DNA of 64,000 nucleotides from Lumbricus terrestris (GCA_949752735.1 OX457039.1:49477255-49541254); one strand, 5' to 3'. Shown: positions 23,360-35,939, counted from the stretch's first letter. Notes: generated by a model from the sequence alone, not told the origin. Numbers and translations: made by a program.

Positions 23360-23958
23360 CTAACTTATGGGTTTTAAGAAATTATGAAACAGTTGAACCA
23401 AATCATGACGCACATAAATTGACATAGATCTAATACGTATCCACTATCCAGCGGAGCAATAAGCATGATAACAAAAACGGCGCTGACACAAGCATAAGAC
23501 GTGCCCAATGCCCATGTCTAACCGGACAGTAGCTATACAATGGTTGGTTCTATGCTCCTTATAAGTATAATACGGCCTAATACCTGCAGGGTTGCTGGCG
23601 TCTCTTTTCAAGATGACGTTTGAATTCGAATGCATTAACTGAACGTCCGTTAATAGTGAACTCGTGCTTAGTGGTAAACTAAACAGTTTACAGTTTTGTA
23701 GTTTCAAATTTTTATGTGAATTGGGTTTATGGAAATTTTCGTCGTCATTGGTCTAAGTTATACAATATATTATATTTTTAATAATAGCCTATAGTCATAA
23801 AAACTTAGGCCTATAATCAATCATTGCGATGTCAAGAATCGCCATATTGTCAGATAATCAGATTCCGGTCTATCCGGGATTCGCAGCTATAATTATGACA
23901 GACTTCTGTCAAAATTAAATCGCGACATACATGTAGACTTCCATAATAGTTCAAGAAG

Positions 23959-24016
23959 TCATTGCATGACATGTGCTCTGGTTGACATATGCCATTGCAT
24001 GACATGTGCTCTGGTT
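23959..24016. repeat. Short direct duplication (24-bp units)
   Basis: CATTGCATGACATGTGCTCT plus GGTT occurs at 23959 and again about 34 bases later. Confidence 0.8.
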
Positions 24017-24627
24017 CAAAACCAGATTCACGCGAACTTTGCCGTAGCATAAGAGTACAACTTGAGGCCAAGTTAATTGGTAGCGGACGGCGTCGAAGGG
24101 AAAGTCTTCATCTGGAGTTTTAAAGTTAATCTAAAAATCACTATTCGGCAGCTAATGTCCAATTTCTATGCTGCCGTATAGTCTGCTAACTCAGAACACT
24201 GACAGCCAGAGTGAAACATCTGCAAGAAAGTGAGCGATATTAAAGATAGAGATCGCATACTCATATAGACAGTTTAGCAAATGTGATATATATAGACGAT
24301 AATTATATGATATACCACTATGTTACAATGTATCATATGTCATATATATAGCCTACATCCTTACATCGTCTAATATATTACATTCTTATCATGACAGCTT
24401 GTAGCCTATAGATATGCAGATTAGAGGAGATGTTTTACAATATAATTATAGACCTGATTGCGAAGTTGTCATTTTGGTCTTTTCGTGTATGATTTTCTGG
24501 GCATTTGACGAATCAAGGTATGAAAAATTGACTTCCTTCAATATTCCTTACACTATTCGTTCTATACATTTGTCTTTTTAGTTGTCTCGCATCTGTAGGT
24601 AGGCCTATGTCTTTGGTTGTGCATCGC

Positions 24628-24700
24628 TAGCTCTCTCTCTCTGCCTGTATGTCTGTCTGTCTCTCTGTCTGTCTCTCTGTCTGTCTGTTTATCTGTCTGG

Positions 24701-24740
<40 letters not shown>

Positions 24741-24742
24741 TT
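24628..24742. repeat. (TCTG)n/(TC)n microsatellite
   Basis: TCTG tetranucleotides merge into a TC run on the + strand. Confidence 0.9.
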
Positions 24743-24806
24743 ACGCTTTCTGTCTTTCTTTCGATATCGCTGCAAGTATTTTATTGGATGAAAATTATTG
24801 TCTCCC

Positions 24807-24808
<2 letters not shown>

Positions 24809-24850
<42 letters not shown>

Positions 24851-24897
24851 TAATTTATACAGCGCCCCTTTAAGGTACCTACTCAGAGGCGCCCAAT
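24809..24897 (-). mobile_element. L2-like LINE 3' tail with (ATTG)n terminus
   Basis: A CAAT repeat (about 10 units) is followed by ACAGCGCCCCTTTAAGGTAC and CTACTCAGAGGCGCC. Read on the minus strand, this is the shared LINE/SINE 3' tail ending in an ATTG microsatellite. Only the tail remains. Confidence 0.75.
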
Positions 24898-24899
24898 AT

Positions 24900-27870
24900 T
24901 CGTTTCTTTCCTCGTTCTATACCTTCGTCTGTTGTTGTCTGCGTATCTCTGGATGTGCATCACTGACACTCTACGGTTCACTTTCTGTTGCAAGTCTTAT
25001 CCTTTACTAGATGTGAAATTTAGGGTTTTCAACACTACTCCTCTGGGGTACCCAGCATTGACCGCTAAATTTCGGGTTTTCGCCACCACTCCACCCCACC
25101 CGCGCTTCCCGAAAAAGCCAAACATAACCTAGGTGTGTGTGCTGACTGTCGCCTAATAGGCCTACAATTATTGCAGGCTGTCTGTTGTGTTAGTATAATT
25201 AATATTTCTGTGATCTGCGTTCTTGTGCATAATTGTACACTGTGACCGGTTTTGGTTTGTCAAGCCGATTTTTTATGACGTCATGCGGACTGTTGACTCT
25301 TTAATAATGCTGCAATGCGCAAATGGTGATTAAATCTGATTAAAACGATAATTTCTCGGGTTTTAAAGTGAATTGAGAGCTGAAAATAGTCGCGCTGACC
25401 TTAAAGTTTGGATAAGAATCAATTTTGCAAAATTTTTGGTATAGACCGACGCTCTGTCAATTCCGAGCCTTTTCTGGGACGAAGAGTCAAAATACATCCG
25501 GACATACGAACAAACAAACGGAGGGAGAAATATATTAAAGATGTAGTCTATATTGTGCACTGTCGGATATCTATAGCTTGTCTTGTCTGCCCTTTCTGTC
25601 CGTCTTTCCTGTCTGTCTGCGTATATCTATCTACCGTCTATAGTAGGCTATATATGTCATTATATCTGTAGCCTATGTGCTGTTTGTGTCGTCTTATCTG
25701 TCTATATCTGCCAGTCTGCCTTTCTTTGCCTATTCGTCTGCAAACTTGTCTTATCTGTAGACCTATCTCTTTCGTTATCTGTTCCTCAAATATACGCATA
25801 CATCAATCGACCGAATGTAATGAGGATGGATGGAAGACTTCTCATCAATCACGTTCGACAGACTATAAAAATTATACATATATAGATCCTGTATACTGTG
25901 TCGATTTGGTATACTTGGTATAGTACTGTCAGTTTAAGCGGATGAGACCCAGTCCGCTTGAAGAGGACCGAAGTCCCCCGCATTAATTTACGATCGATTC
26001 CTATACTGGATTGCCTCGTGCGTAAAAGTATACACAGGAAGACTGTTAAATCGTCCTATATATAGGTCTATAGGCCCTACATAATAATTGCTACAGCATC
26101 GACGACTGCGAATACACTAATAATAGTCGGAGAATGCGGCGCACGAAAATGTCACTCACTCGTCGGCTTTAAGTAATTATATTTTAGAAGGTTATTAGGC
26201 ATGTTTAAACTCATACGAGAAGCGATTTACAGGAGCTGTTTATTGGTTCGGAGTATTATTTTCGTTCATTTACCACCACACGCGTTATGACTTTTAATCT
26301 CACTATTGTACTGTCTGCATTCAGCACACGTGATTGCCTCGTGACTCTGATTAATTTAGAATAATTTCTATAATTTTTAAAGAGATCAATAAGAAATTGA
26401 AATAATTGACCGATTTGTTTGTGGCGCTAAGTGGGACGAGCATGCATGACTCTTGCGTGCACGTGTCTGCACTCGGTGCACTTTATTGATCTCGTGGCGC
26501 TTGTATTGCGCGCACCTGCATGTCACTGGTCTGCATGTACAGAGCTCAAGGCTCTGAACGCATGCTTATTCCACTTTATTTTCCGAAATAATCATTAAGG
26601 GTCGTAACTTTGACCTTACCTGGGGCAGTGTAAGGGATACAATCACGTTTGGTAGGGGTTTAGGGCGCGGAACTTTTGCTGTGGTGTGTATTTGCGCTTT
26701 CATACGGCACCGTTTGAGCGTATATATAATTATACATTAACATCGAACTGACCTTAAAAATATGAATTGCTATCTGCTGAATAGGATTTACAATAGGGCC
26801 TACGCTTACTCGCAGTGCCCAGAAAGCTGTCTCCGATGATCCTAGTCATAGTCATATGATGATGAGATATTTTTGTTAGACTACGAGTTGGATTTCGATA
26901 TAATTATTGTCTTTGATTGCGTATAGGCGTAATAATATATAGCGCAGCAATGGCTGCAAGCGAACAGTCGATCACGTATAGTTGTGAGCTGTTTACAGCG
27001 CAAAGTGAGCTATGAGAAAATCACATAGAACTTCTCTATCAGTAGCCTAGTATAGCCGTAGTTAGTTATAGTCCATCCCGTGCAGATCTGCAGAGTATAC
27101 CCTAGACAAGAATGATTGATTGCTACTCGCTTATATCATAATATCAGTCAGGATTAGCCAATGCTCAAAATAACGAATTCCATTTCGTTAGCCTACTCTT
27201 TAATCTTTATTTGTGTCTGTCCAGGCCCTATTTTGTTATAAACCTAGAAATTCCTGAGGCACATTGGTTGCGGCTAGATGCCATGGATGTACATGAAGAC
27301 GACAGGGAGGTTAATCCCAACTGTCATTATAATTTATGATCACACGGAGCTTGTTTGACCCTGAATCCGTTTGAGTTGGTATGTACTGCAGGGCCGCGTT
27401 ATACGCATCATTATTATACGGTCAACGTATAGGTTTGGATGTTGCCGAATGTTGTCTGTGAAGCAGACGGGACAACATATTAGTTCGTTCGTTCTTTTGT
27501 CGACATATGACAGCAGATGACAGAAGCGATAAATTACCTTCGTTAACATTGTTTTCGTTTTTTGTCTCTCTGGGGAGTAGCCAACATTCTATTTCAACCA
27601 TGCATGAGCGCCGCCACTGCATGCCTGATATTTCATGCAATGCAATGTAAATCTTCGGAAAATGTTAAGCGAACAAGAAAGCCGCGTCTGCAGACGGCCA
27701 GCTAATTGATCGGTGCTGAGACAAGAGATCTTGCATATGAGCTTATAGTCCATTTTTTGTCTGATAAAAATCGTAATTATAAAGTGGTGACTATGGCCCT
27801 ATGTGCATGGGCTTATGACCAATGAACGTTTCCGCTGTCTCGGCCATTTCATTCGTGTGAAGCACATGGT
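24900..27870. other. Long intronic stretch without recognised genes
   Basis: About 3 kb of TARP intron 1. Minor items only: a degenerate TCTG/CTAT tract near 25580-25780, and a lone GCGCCGCCACTG at about 27609-27620 that could be one decayed MITE end. I see no coding frame with family resemblance. Confidence 0.55.
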
Positions 27871-27877
27871 TTATTGG

Positions 27878-28034
27878 CAGTGGCGTAGCCAGGAATTTTT
27901 GAAGGGGGGGTTTATGGCCGGAAACCCTGCTTTTTGCCATTTTTCTTGCTTAAATGGAAAAGTAACCTTTGAAAAACCTTTTTCCGGAGCCAATGGGGGG
28001 TTTAACCCCTGAAACCCCCTTGCCTACGCCACTG
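27878..28034. mobile_element. Very short hAT-type MITE, 8-bp target duplication TTTATTGG
   Basis: The 157-bp element has CAGTGGCGTAGCCAGG at one end and TGCCTACGCCACTG at the other. TTTATTGG lies on both sides (27870-27877 and 28035-28042). The interior GGGGGGGTTTATGGCCGGAA and GGGGTTTAACCCCTGAAACC is itself partly palindromic. There is no coding content. Confidence 0.93.
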
Positions 28035-28044
28035 TTTATTGGCC

Positions 28045-30490
28045 ATTAGTCATTAGCGCAATCGAATCACAATTGCATACATGTACATGTAGGTGTAAAA
28101 TCCACACGCTGTAAATAACCGTTTTATGACCGTTTGATGTTTTTTTACATTTTGCATTACAATAACTTATCGGCCTACATTAAGCAGTAATCGTGTTTTG
28201 CGTTTTAGTGGAAAGATCCTTCAAATCTCTGGACCACGTTTCAAGGAGTGTAGAATTTAGCACACATGATAATCTTATTATATAGCAAAGCACTATATAC
28301 CATACATTTTTAACATGCCTTTTGCTCATGTTCATGAAATTCGTTGACTGTTACTTGCAGCCTGCAGTCTGTGAACGATTAAGATCGAATCAATTTTCTG
28401 GCTGTTTGCTATAGTATAAGCCACAGTCCATCAGTGCTCAGCTGCCATCCATGCAGCGCTCGTGAATAAACTGGTGCCCTGCGCTTGGCTTTCAAGTGGC
28501 GCATTAGAAATCTGGAAAATGTGATTACGATTACAAAAGTTATAAATGATTGAGGGTTACAGCGGTATTAATACTAGGTATAGGCCTACTGAAGTAACTG
28601 GCAAAATTAAATTTTTTTACAAACCGACTGTTTTTGTTTGTGAGTATAAAATGGGTCCAGCGTGATTTAAATTTTTCTGGATAGGCTATTCGCAACGGTG
28701 CATGATATTTAGACCTACTAGATCCTTTAGTCTGACTAAGACTTATGGTCGTAGTTTCAATCGTTTTGTAATCGTAATCGTAAACCAGTAATCGATTTAT
28801 AGTGGCGCTCCATAAGTCACCGGTTATGCCTTCTTTGGCTGAAGTGATCAATTTTAAATGAGACTGTTGGCAATGTCTGAAATCTGTCGGGAAAAGCGTG
28901 GCTCATTCGTTATGCATGAGCTTTAGGAAGAAGGATAATGACACGCAACGACCTCTGCCACTTCTTCATCGAATCACTGCAACTCACTGTAGTCTATACA
29001 GAGTAATGTAATTGGTGCTGTATCTGATGAACATGCATGGTAATGGGTATTCATCTTCATAACCTTTATGGGGTTAGGCAAAGACAGGGTCACAAACTGT
29101 AGAATCTCAAGCACACGCGTAATTATTATAGAACTAAGGATGGTTTCTTCACGATGCTTGATCACTCAGATTTTAAGTCAGATCTGTTTTGCACTGTAAA
29201 CTGGATCATTGCATCCGAAACCAAGGTTTTTCATTGAGAAATTTTACACTAATCGAGCAGATGTACTAACTATCTTGACTATAAGTGTTAAGCACCCATA
29301 CTGTCAATTGCGCTAATGTGAACCTACAGCGTTCTGTCTGTTGTAGATCGAATTAAACGAATATGCACACATACAGATATTTCGAGTGGCCGGGTTGGCT
29401 CAGGTTTAGAGCATTTGCATTTACTGACTTTTCTTTACTGACCTTTCTTTACTTCCATCAGTCTTAGAAGCATGAACATAACAGCATATAAGTATATAAT
29501 CATGGCTTTTAAAAGTGTGATCTTCATTTCCTCTCAGCGTGACATGTGCATTGTGCACTCTCTCCAACCACTTATAAATCGATTACTGGTTAGAATCTCC
29601 CTGTACTTCTGCATTATAGATCCCGCTGCGATTAAAAACACTTTCAAACAACAATTCGCAAGAGGACAAGTTGAGCTTTCAACAAGTGTACCTTCAGTAG
29701 TTAATTGTGAAAAATTCATCAAGTCTGCAGCAACTTGAAAGCAACTTGCACCTTAAGTGAGTTAACCCACAAAAATATATTTTCCAGGGTCTGAAGTGTC
29801 CTTTGGTATCCAAACACAACACAGGGCGCCCATTGATCTATAGCGGTGTCTTAAACTGTAACATCCACGATTGCCTACAGTCGACTCTCCCTCCTGTGGC
29901 AATGTATTATGTATTGCCTATTATACATCCATTGCCACCGCTGGAGTCGACTGTTAGGAGACTTCGTTTCAAACGATTGCAGAGAATAATTCTGTAACGA
30001 CGTCGGTTAAAAAGGAAAGCATCAGCAGTTGGCGTCAAAAAATGCTAATTGAATTGCGATGACCCCATCAGATGGAGGATAGCTGAACGAAGGTAATAGG
30101 ACTGGACGAAGAATTACGGACGTCTTTATGGACAGCAGCTTCTGCAGTATATAATATACTCCGAAGCCAACGACCCCGCGGGACTACCATTTCGTTTGTG
30201 ACATCTACTCTGGAACGCAGCGCGCTGACATCTTTTAGATCTACTGGCTGACACATTATAATGCGTATTGCAACATATGCGGAAACAGAGACCAGTCTAT
30301 ATATAAAGTCGTTCATTTGTGTATAATCATGTTAGGTCTATATGTGTAAATATATATCACATTATGCTATATGCCTGGTTGCTATAATAGGCATGAAATC
30401 GGCCTATATAATAATTATGGTCGTCAGTCTTCACTTTTATCAAATATCACTTGTATGATTTTTCATATAAACGCTGCAGAGAATGTGATC
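28045..30490. other. Intronic stretch, little recognised
   Basis: About 2.4 kb. Near 28453-28495 is a segment (CTCGTGAATAAACTGGTGCC) found again at about 46918. A tRNA-like A-box sequence (GGTTGGCTCAGGTTTAGAGC, about 29393) lacks a B box. No gene was recognised. Confidence 0.5.
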
Positions 30491-31106
30491 CATGGCCTGC
30501 CATGAGGTCCCGTATGCACTTTGGTGTTGGGGGAGTTTCTCACTTCCAATCAGTCAGTGGGTCCCTGGACATGAAAAATCACCGAGGTGCTTGTCCGCCA
30601 TGACGTCACGAATGGCGCAATTGCAAAATCCAATATGGCCGCCACCCGCCATATTGGAAAATTGGTCTTTATTATTTCTTACACGATATGCACGTGTAAT
30701 AACTCTAATATTACTAATTCAGGTATGTAGAATTCATTTCATCTGAAGGTCATACGGTCATTTTCAAGGTCATTTAATACATCTTTTTCATTTATCACAG
30801 CATATGCACGTGTAATACCTCAAATAATACTGATTCAGGTATGCAGAATTCATTTCTGATATTGATTTTGTCATCCGGGGTCATCTGAAGGTTATAGGGT
30901 CAACGTCAAGGTCATTCTTGAATTTTTTCATTACTTACATCATATGCACGTGTAATACCTGAATTGTTACCGATGCAGGTATGTCGAATTCATTTAGGCT
31001 ATGATATTGTTTTTGTCATCCGGGGTCATCTGAAGGTCATAAGGTCATTGTCAAGGTCATTGTCAAGGTCATTGTGTCGCATCAATGATGGGGATTATAA
31101 CTTGAC

Positions 31107-32450
31107 CTAATACTGACATTTTCTTAGAAGCAGTGCACCGAAGTTTTCCTCCCATCTGCGATTTAATGGCTCTAGTTTTGCCTCGCGTTCATTGTGTGTT
31201 GCAAGTAGTTGGCATGCTCTGTGCACCAGGAAAGCCCCTCGCTGGATGTGGCCTCTGATCTCGCTGCTTGTAGGAGGAAGAGCGTCAATTCCGACTGTGT
31301 ATGTGATATAGTTTTCTAGTCTCAGCTGGTCGAACGTCTCACAGGTTGTATTTGACCTTGCTCCGGCCCAGATACGTAACAAGTTCTTTTGTGCTAATGC
31401 TGCATCTTGTTCTAACAGCGTGTCTGTCTCTCCACAGTTTGTTAGATACTGTACTGGGTCGCAGACTAAAGCTGCGTGTTTGGAACTTTGGATCCCACCG
31501 TATACGCATGCAGTCGTCTCCTGTCAACACATGTGACTTGATGACTACTTTGGCCAGGTATGCTCCACGTTCAGAAACCGCTTGATGCAGAGGAATCATT
31601 CGCCGATGTTCACCAGTGCCATACTGCTGCCACATCTCCTGCAACCCCAGGTCAATGAAGTATAGTGTATAGCAATAATGCGAAAGTGCCCATGTCGTTT
31701 GAGACTACGACAAATCTCTTGCAGTGTTGCACACAAACAGCCAGGCTGTCCACTGTGTCCAGTCTACGTGCACCACCAGCCTGGCATCCGCCTCCTCGAT
31801 CCAGTTCAACAGGTCTGGGATCTCTTCTCTGCCAGTCGACATTGCGGGAAGTGCTTGATCTTCAGAAACAAGAGAGCTGGCAATGACTGTAACATTGCCA
31901 TAGGCTCGATTGCTAGCAATATCTCTATCCAGAATCTGCAGATTTTGCTTGCTTTCCAGCGATGCCTAGAACTTTTCAAGTTCGTGAGGAATTGGCGTGT
32001 ATCTGTTCATGCTGAAAATTCGATGCCAGATGTTAAGTCAACACGCCGCATGCGCTCCCCTTTCTTAAGAGACATCTCAATGTAGGAGTCGAGTTCCAGA
32101 TGGACGTACTTCACATTTTGGCAAAAGGGAGAAGCTGAGGTTATGACGGCCTCGATAACCTGCCAATATTGGGGAATTGCGTGAGTGGCAGCTGTCGAAT
32201 CATAGACATGAAATCTACCACAACACGAGTGTCAAGATTAGACTTCTGGCACCATTTGGTGAGGTCAAGTTTAGGCTCAATCTCCCCCACAAGTAGCGAC
32301 TTGCTGGTGTGAGCTGGAATAACGCCATCAAATAATGGAGACGCTGAGACCAAATTGTGTGAAAGTATCTGCCTGATGCCCACACCTCGTTCTTTAGCAA
32401 TGTCCATGTTCCTATGTGCCTCTGCTCTGTCCTAGGATGACCGTTCATTC
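31107..32450 (-). pseudogene. Decayed gene of an uncharacterised metazoan family (PIN/XPG-like?) inside the palindromic element
   Basis: Minus-strand frames, joined only by eye, give an ordered set of conserved-looking blocks. They are YVHLELDSYIEMSLKKGERM with RVDLTSGIEFS (about 32120-32000), EEADARLVVHVD (about 31800), LQEMWQQYGTGEHRRMIPLH (about 31640), VIKSHVLTGDD (about 31535), RIWAGARSNTTCETFDQLR and LENYITYTVGIDALPPTSSE with IRGHIQRGAFLVHRACQLLA (31375-31190). The frame ends at 31107. Proteins with this block order are common in aquatic invertebrate genomes; the acidic EADxR...H and HxLTGxD segments recall PIN/XPG-type nuclease folds, but that is my inference. Frameshifts and stops show it is dead. 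Confidence 0.6.
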
Positions 32451-32601
32451 CTCTCCTTTTTCTATTGTTGATGCTGTCTTCTGAGGCTGGTCGGTGAACC
32501 GTGGCAGTTTCGACTTCGATATGGTCATCCTAATTTTCTTTGTCTTCCCTACTAAGCGATCCCATCTGTACAAGCGGTAGGCATCAGTGCATCCTCGAAA
32601 A

Positions 32602-33327
32602 AATTAACTTGGAGCATCCCTGGCCAAGGTAGTCATCAAGGCACATGTGTTGACAGGAGACGTCTGCATGAGTAAGGTGGGATCCAAACACGCAGCTTTA
32701 GCCTGCAACCCAGTACAATATCTAACAAACTTTGGAGAGACAGACACGCTGTTAGAACAAGATGCAGCATTAGCATAGAAGTGGTGGTGGTGACGAGACA
32801 GGTGTGGTTCTCTTGGCGCCGTATGTGACTGCCTCTACAGCGTCCGTCGATCGCCTGTCTCTGAATGTGTGCTTGTCTTTGTCAAGGCGCTGTGTGTAAT
32901 TGCCTGTAACTTGTGATCTCATGTACAACGCCCTTTCCTTCGGTCTCGGCTGAGTTATGGCGCTATATAAATCATCTTATTATTAATATTATAATTATTA
33001 ATATTAATATTATTATTATTATTATTATTACTATTATTATTATAAGTACTTGGTACGTGTCTGGGCTGGGGCAAGGTCAAATACAACCTGTGAGACGTTC
33101 GACCAGCTGAGACTAGAAAACTATATCACATACACAGTCGGAATTGACGCTCTTCTTCCTACAAGCAGCGAGATCAGAGGCCACATCCAGCGAGGGGCTT
33201 TCCTGGTGCACAGAGCATGCCAACTACTTGCAACACACAATGAACGCGAGGCAAAACTAGAGCCATTAAATCGCAGATGGGAGGAAAACTTCGGTGCACT
33301 GCTTCTAAGAAAATGTCAGTATTAGGT
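32602..33327 (+). pseudogene. Inverted second copy of the C-terminal part of the same gene, interrupted by an insertion
   Basis: The + strand carries AKVVIKAHVLTGD, MSKVGSKHAALACNPVQYLT and FGETDTLLEQDAALA (32618-32772), a better preserved version of the left-arm region. After the insertion it continues as SGLGQGQIQ/GARSNTTCETFDQLR through to HIQRGAFLVHRACQ and the same stop (33050-33325). The two copies are antiparallel, so a transcript across the element would fold back on itself. Confidence 0.65.
32776..33044 (+). mobile_element. Nested insertion with LINE/SINE-like tail and (ATT)n
   Basis: Compared with the intact left arm, the right arm is broken after GATGCAGCATTAGCA and resumes near CTTGGTACGTGTCTGG. 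The extra ~265 bases end in ATGGCGCTATATAAATCATC and a long ATT microsatellite, a 3' tail typical of a short retroelement. It postdates formation of the palindrome. Confidence 0.75.
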
Positions 33328-34274
33328 CAAGTTATAATCCCCATCATTGATGCGACACAATGACCTTGACAATGACCTTGACAATGACCTTATGACCTTC
33401 AGATGACCCCGGATGACAAAAACAATATCATAGCCTAAATGAATTCGACATACCTGCATCGGTAACAATTCAGGTATTACACGTGCATATGATGTAAGTA
33501 ATGAAAAAAATTCAAGAATGACCTTGACGTTGACCCTATAACTTTCAGATGACCCCGGATGACAAAATCAATATCAGAAATGAATTCTGCATACCTGAAT
33601 CAGTATTATTTGAGGTATTACACGTGCATATGCTGTGATAAATGAAAAAGATGTATTAAATGACCTTAAAAATGACCGTATGACCTTCAGATGACCCCGG
33701 ATGACAAAATCAATTTCAGAAATGAATTCTACATACCTGAATTAGTAATATTAGAGTTATTACACGTGCATATCGTGTAAGAAATAATAAAGACCAATTT
33801 TCCAATATGGCCGGTGGCGGCCATATTGGATTTTGCAATTGCGCCATTCGTGACGTCATGGCGGACAAGCACCTCGGTGATTTTTCATGTCCAGGGACCC
33901 ACTGACTGATTGGAAGTGAGAAACTCCCCCAACACCAAAGTGCATACGGGACCTCATGGCAGGCCAAGGACTAATGTCACGGTTTTTACGCATTACCAAT
34001 CATCTATTTCAGCCATGAGGCAGGCAGAAGCGGCCTTAATAACGGATTAACTAACTGTTGGCGTAGGGAACCAGCTCTTAGAAATGTTAAAGATTCCTTG
34101 CATATTAGAGAAGCGTAGGCCCTATATTGGTCAACCGAATGTCCTAAATTGACAAGAAATGACGGAATGAGCAAAAATTTGCAGATTGTGCAGAAAAAGT
34201 TCGGAAAGTATTTTTCCGATAGATAAGTCTGAGGCTTATGTATAAGCTTATAAAGTTTGCTCCGATGAATTCCA

Positions 34275-34395
34275 ATGTGGCAATTCCTGCAATATGGCAA
34301 TTCCTGTCATTATGACGATTCAAGTAGTGTTGCAATTCCTGCAATGTGGCATGTCCTGTAATTATGACGATTCCTGCTATGTGTCAATTCCTGTG
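34275..34395. repeat. Degenerate short repeat (GGCAATTCCTG-type)
   Basis: Six or so diverged units of TGGCAATTCCTG(C/T)AAT and TTATGACGATTC, just upstream of TARP exon 2. Confidence 0.6.
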
Positions 34396-34512
34396 TTGCG
34401 GGCCATTTAGATCGACTCATAGACTCTACATTTATGTCATAATATGACCTTAAATGTTCTTATGTAACCTATTGCATCCGTCTACAGAAAATCATGTTGC
34501 AATTTTTGTCAG

Positions 34513-34605
34513 AACGTAAAGGACCAACGGAAGTGTGTGGATACGTTTCCTACTTCAACGATATGGATCGCGACGAACTTGGGTATAAAACGGATTCCAT
34601 AGTGC
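34513..34605 (+). CDS. CACNG: TARP / calcium channel gamma subunit-like protein, coding exon 2
   Basis: The 93-base exon lies between an acceptor (ATTTTTGTCAG) and a consensus donor (GTAAGT at 34606), phase 1 on both sides. It encodes residues 67-97 of the extracellular loop, including the second Cys of the claudin pair (C75, in TEVCGYVSYF) and an acidic NDMDRDELGY stretch. The family has an F-x-E/D-D-x-D stretch at this place. Vertebrate TARP genes also have a short second exon of similar size. No other frame or exon nearby joins correctly to exons 1 and 3. Confidence 0.85.
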
Positions 34606-35939
34606 GTAAGTGTCAATGCACATCTTCATTGTTGGCATGTTCTATGTGGCGTTATAGGCACTGAGACAATTGGCAGTTTTTTAAAATCACAAACCAACAC
34701 CGTAATCATTCTTATGCTACTGTAAACGCGTGCAGTTTTTTTATATGGAATATCTACATGTATAATTATGTAGACATGTATAACCTATAGTTAAGGCTAA
34801 AACACATTCTTCTGCTGACTTTGGAAAACTAATATATTATTGTCTTCACTCAGGCCTAACTAATTTTTCTCTCTACCGCAGCCGCCTTCCTGCATGCCTT
34901 AATAAATTCACATAATAGACATGGACAATACGCCATAGGCTATACTAAACTTTTGTGAAACTTGATCCTATAAGTGCAGCAACTACATGTATGTGCTGTC
35001 TGTTATATGCTACTTAATAAAGAACCACTGGAAAACAGGCCATTGGAGAACGTAGTTGACCAGACGGCTGACAGACGCTAGACTATAATTCTAACCCCGA
35101 CATCCATGAAAGCTCAAGAAACCACCCTCCCAACTCTTCCAATAATGAACTATTTAAATGTTGTATACAGGGTGCATACTCTTTTCCAGTGTCGATATAG
35201 GCCTATTATAGCTATCTAATTTCTTGTGCTATTTTCATGTTATCCTTACCACGCAACCTCGATTCCTCGCCCTTATTCCATCATCGGCCTATTATACTCG
35301 GAAACGCGCCAGTTCAGCGGATCCCAGACTCTGTATATAGCAGCTTAAGTGATGCCTCCCTCCCTCAAACTCCTTATTAATAAGCTGTCGCGTCGTATTA
35401 GCCCGCGCCCGTATAATAAATGAAATTGTTTGTGCCCGATGAACCTAAATATTTCATTTTGCGCGTGAACGCATGCATATATCACCAAGAGGCGTGCTTC
35501 TTTACACCTACTCGTGCCATCATAATACGGCGAGACTAATTTATATAGCGTCCCAGTCGACGGTTTCTGCATCTAACGCCTATCACCGTGTATGTATACC
35601 GTGTGTTTGCTGCGTCTTGCGAAGCACTGACACTATCGCTTAAGTGTTAACCGCATGTTGTCAGGACCTGGTCTTCTCATTAGGACTGATATATACAAAT
35701 ATATAATAGATCTATTTATGTAACAAGTGAACACGTGGAGAGAGGAAATCATGGAAAAGCGGGAGAAAAGATGGAAAACGAAGCAGACGAAGTTGTTTTT
35801 ATTTGACATAATTTTGTGTTTGTGTGGTGTGTGTTTGTGTGGTGTGTGTAAGAAGCAGGGGAAAGCGAGGACAGCACTGAGAAAGAGTATGAGAGAGAGG
35901 GCAGATAGAGAGAATAGAATGGCTATAGATCTATAGGGC

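Larger units (their letters stand above)
30493..33966. mobile_element. 3.5-kb palindromic element with about 1-kb inverted arms
   Basis: The left arm (30493 to about 31566) and the right arm (about 32602 to 33966, less a 265-bp insertion) are near-identical inverted copies, starting with TGGCCTGCCATGAGGTCCCG. The outer part of each arm has about three ~130-bp subterminal units with ATATGCACGTGTAATA and TCAAGGTCA motifs; the inner part is protein-coding. The ~1-kb loop between the arms carries more of the same decayed gene. I see no clear target duplication. It could be a foldback-type DNA transposon, or an inverted duplication of part of a larger element. Confidence 0.8.

Noticed and set aside
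27600..27625. GCGCCGCCACTG, resembling one end of the hAT MITE family
   Set aside because: No matching second end or target duplication was found nearby.
29385..29440. tRNA-like sequence GGCCGGGTTGGCTCAGGTTTA
   Set aside because: It has an A-box resemblance only. No B box follows and it cannot be folded into a cloverleaf; at most it is a SINE head fragment.
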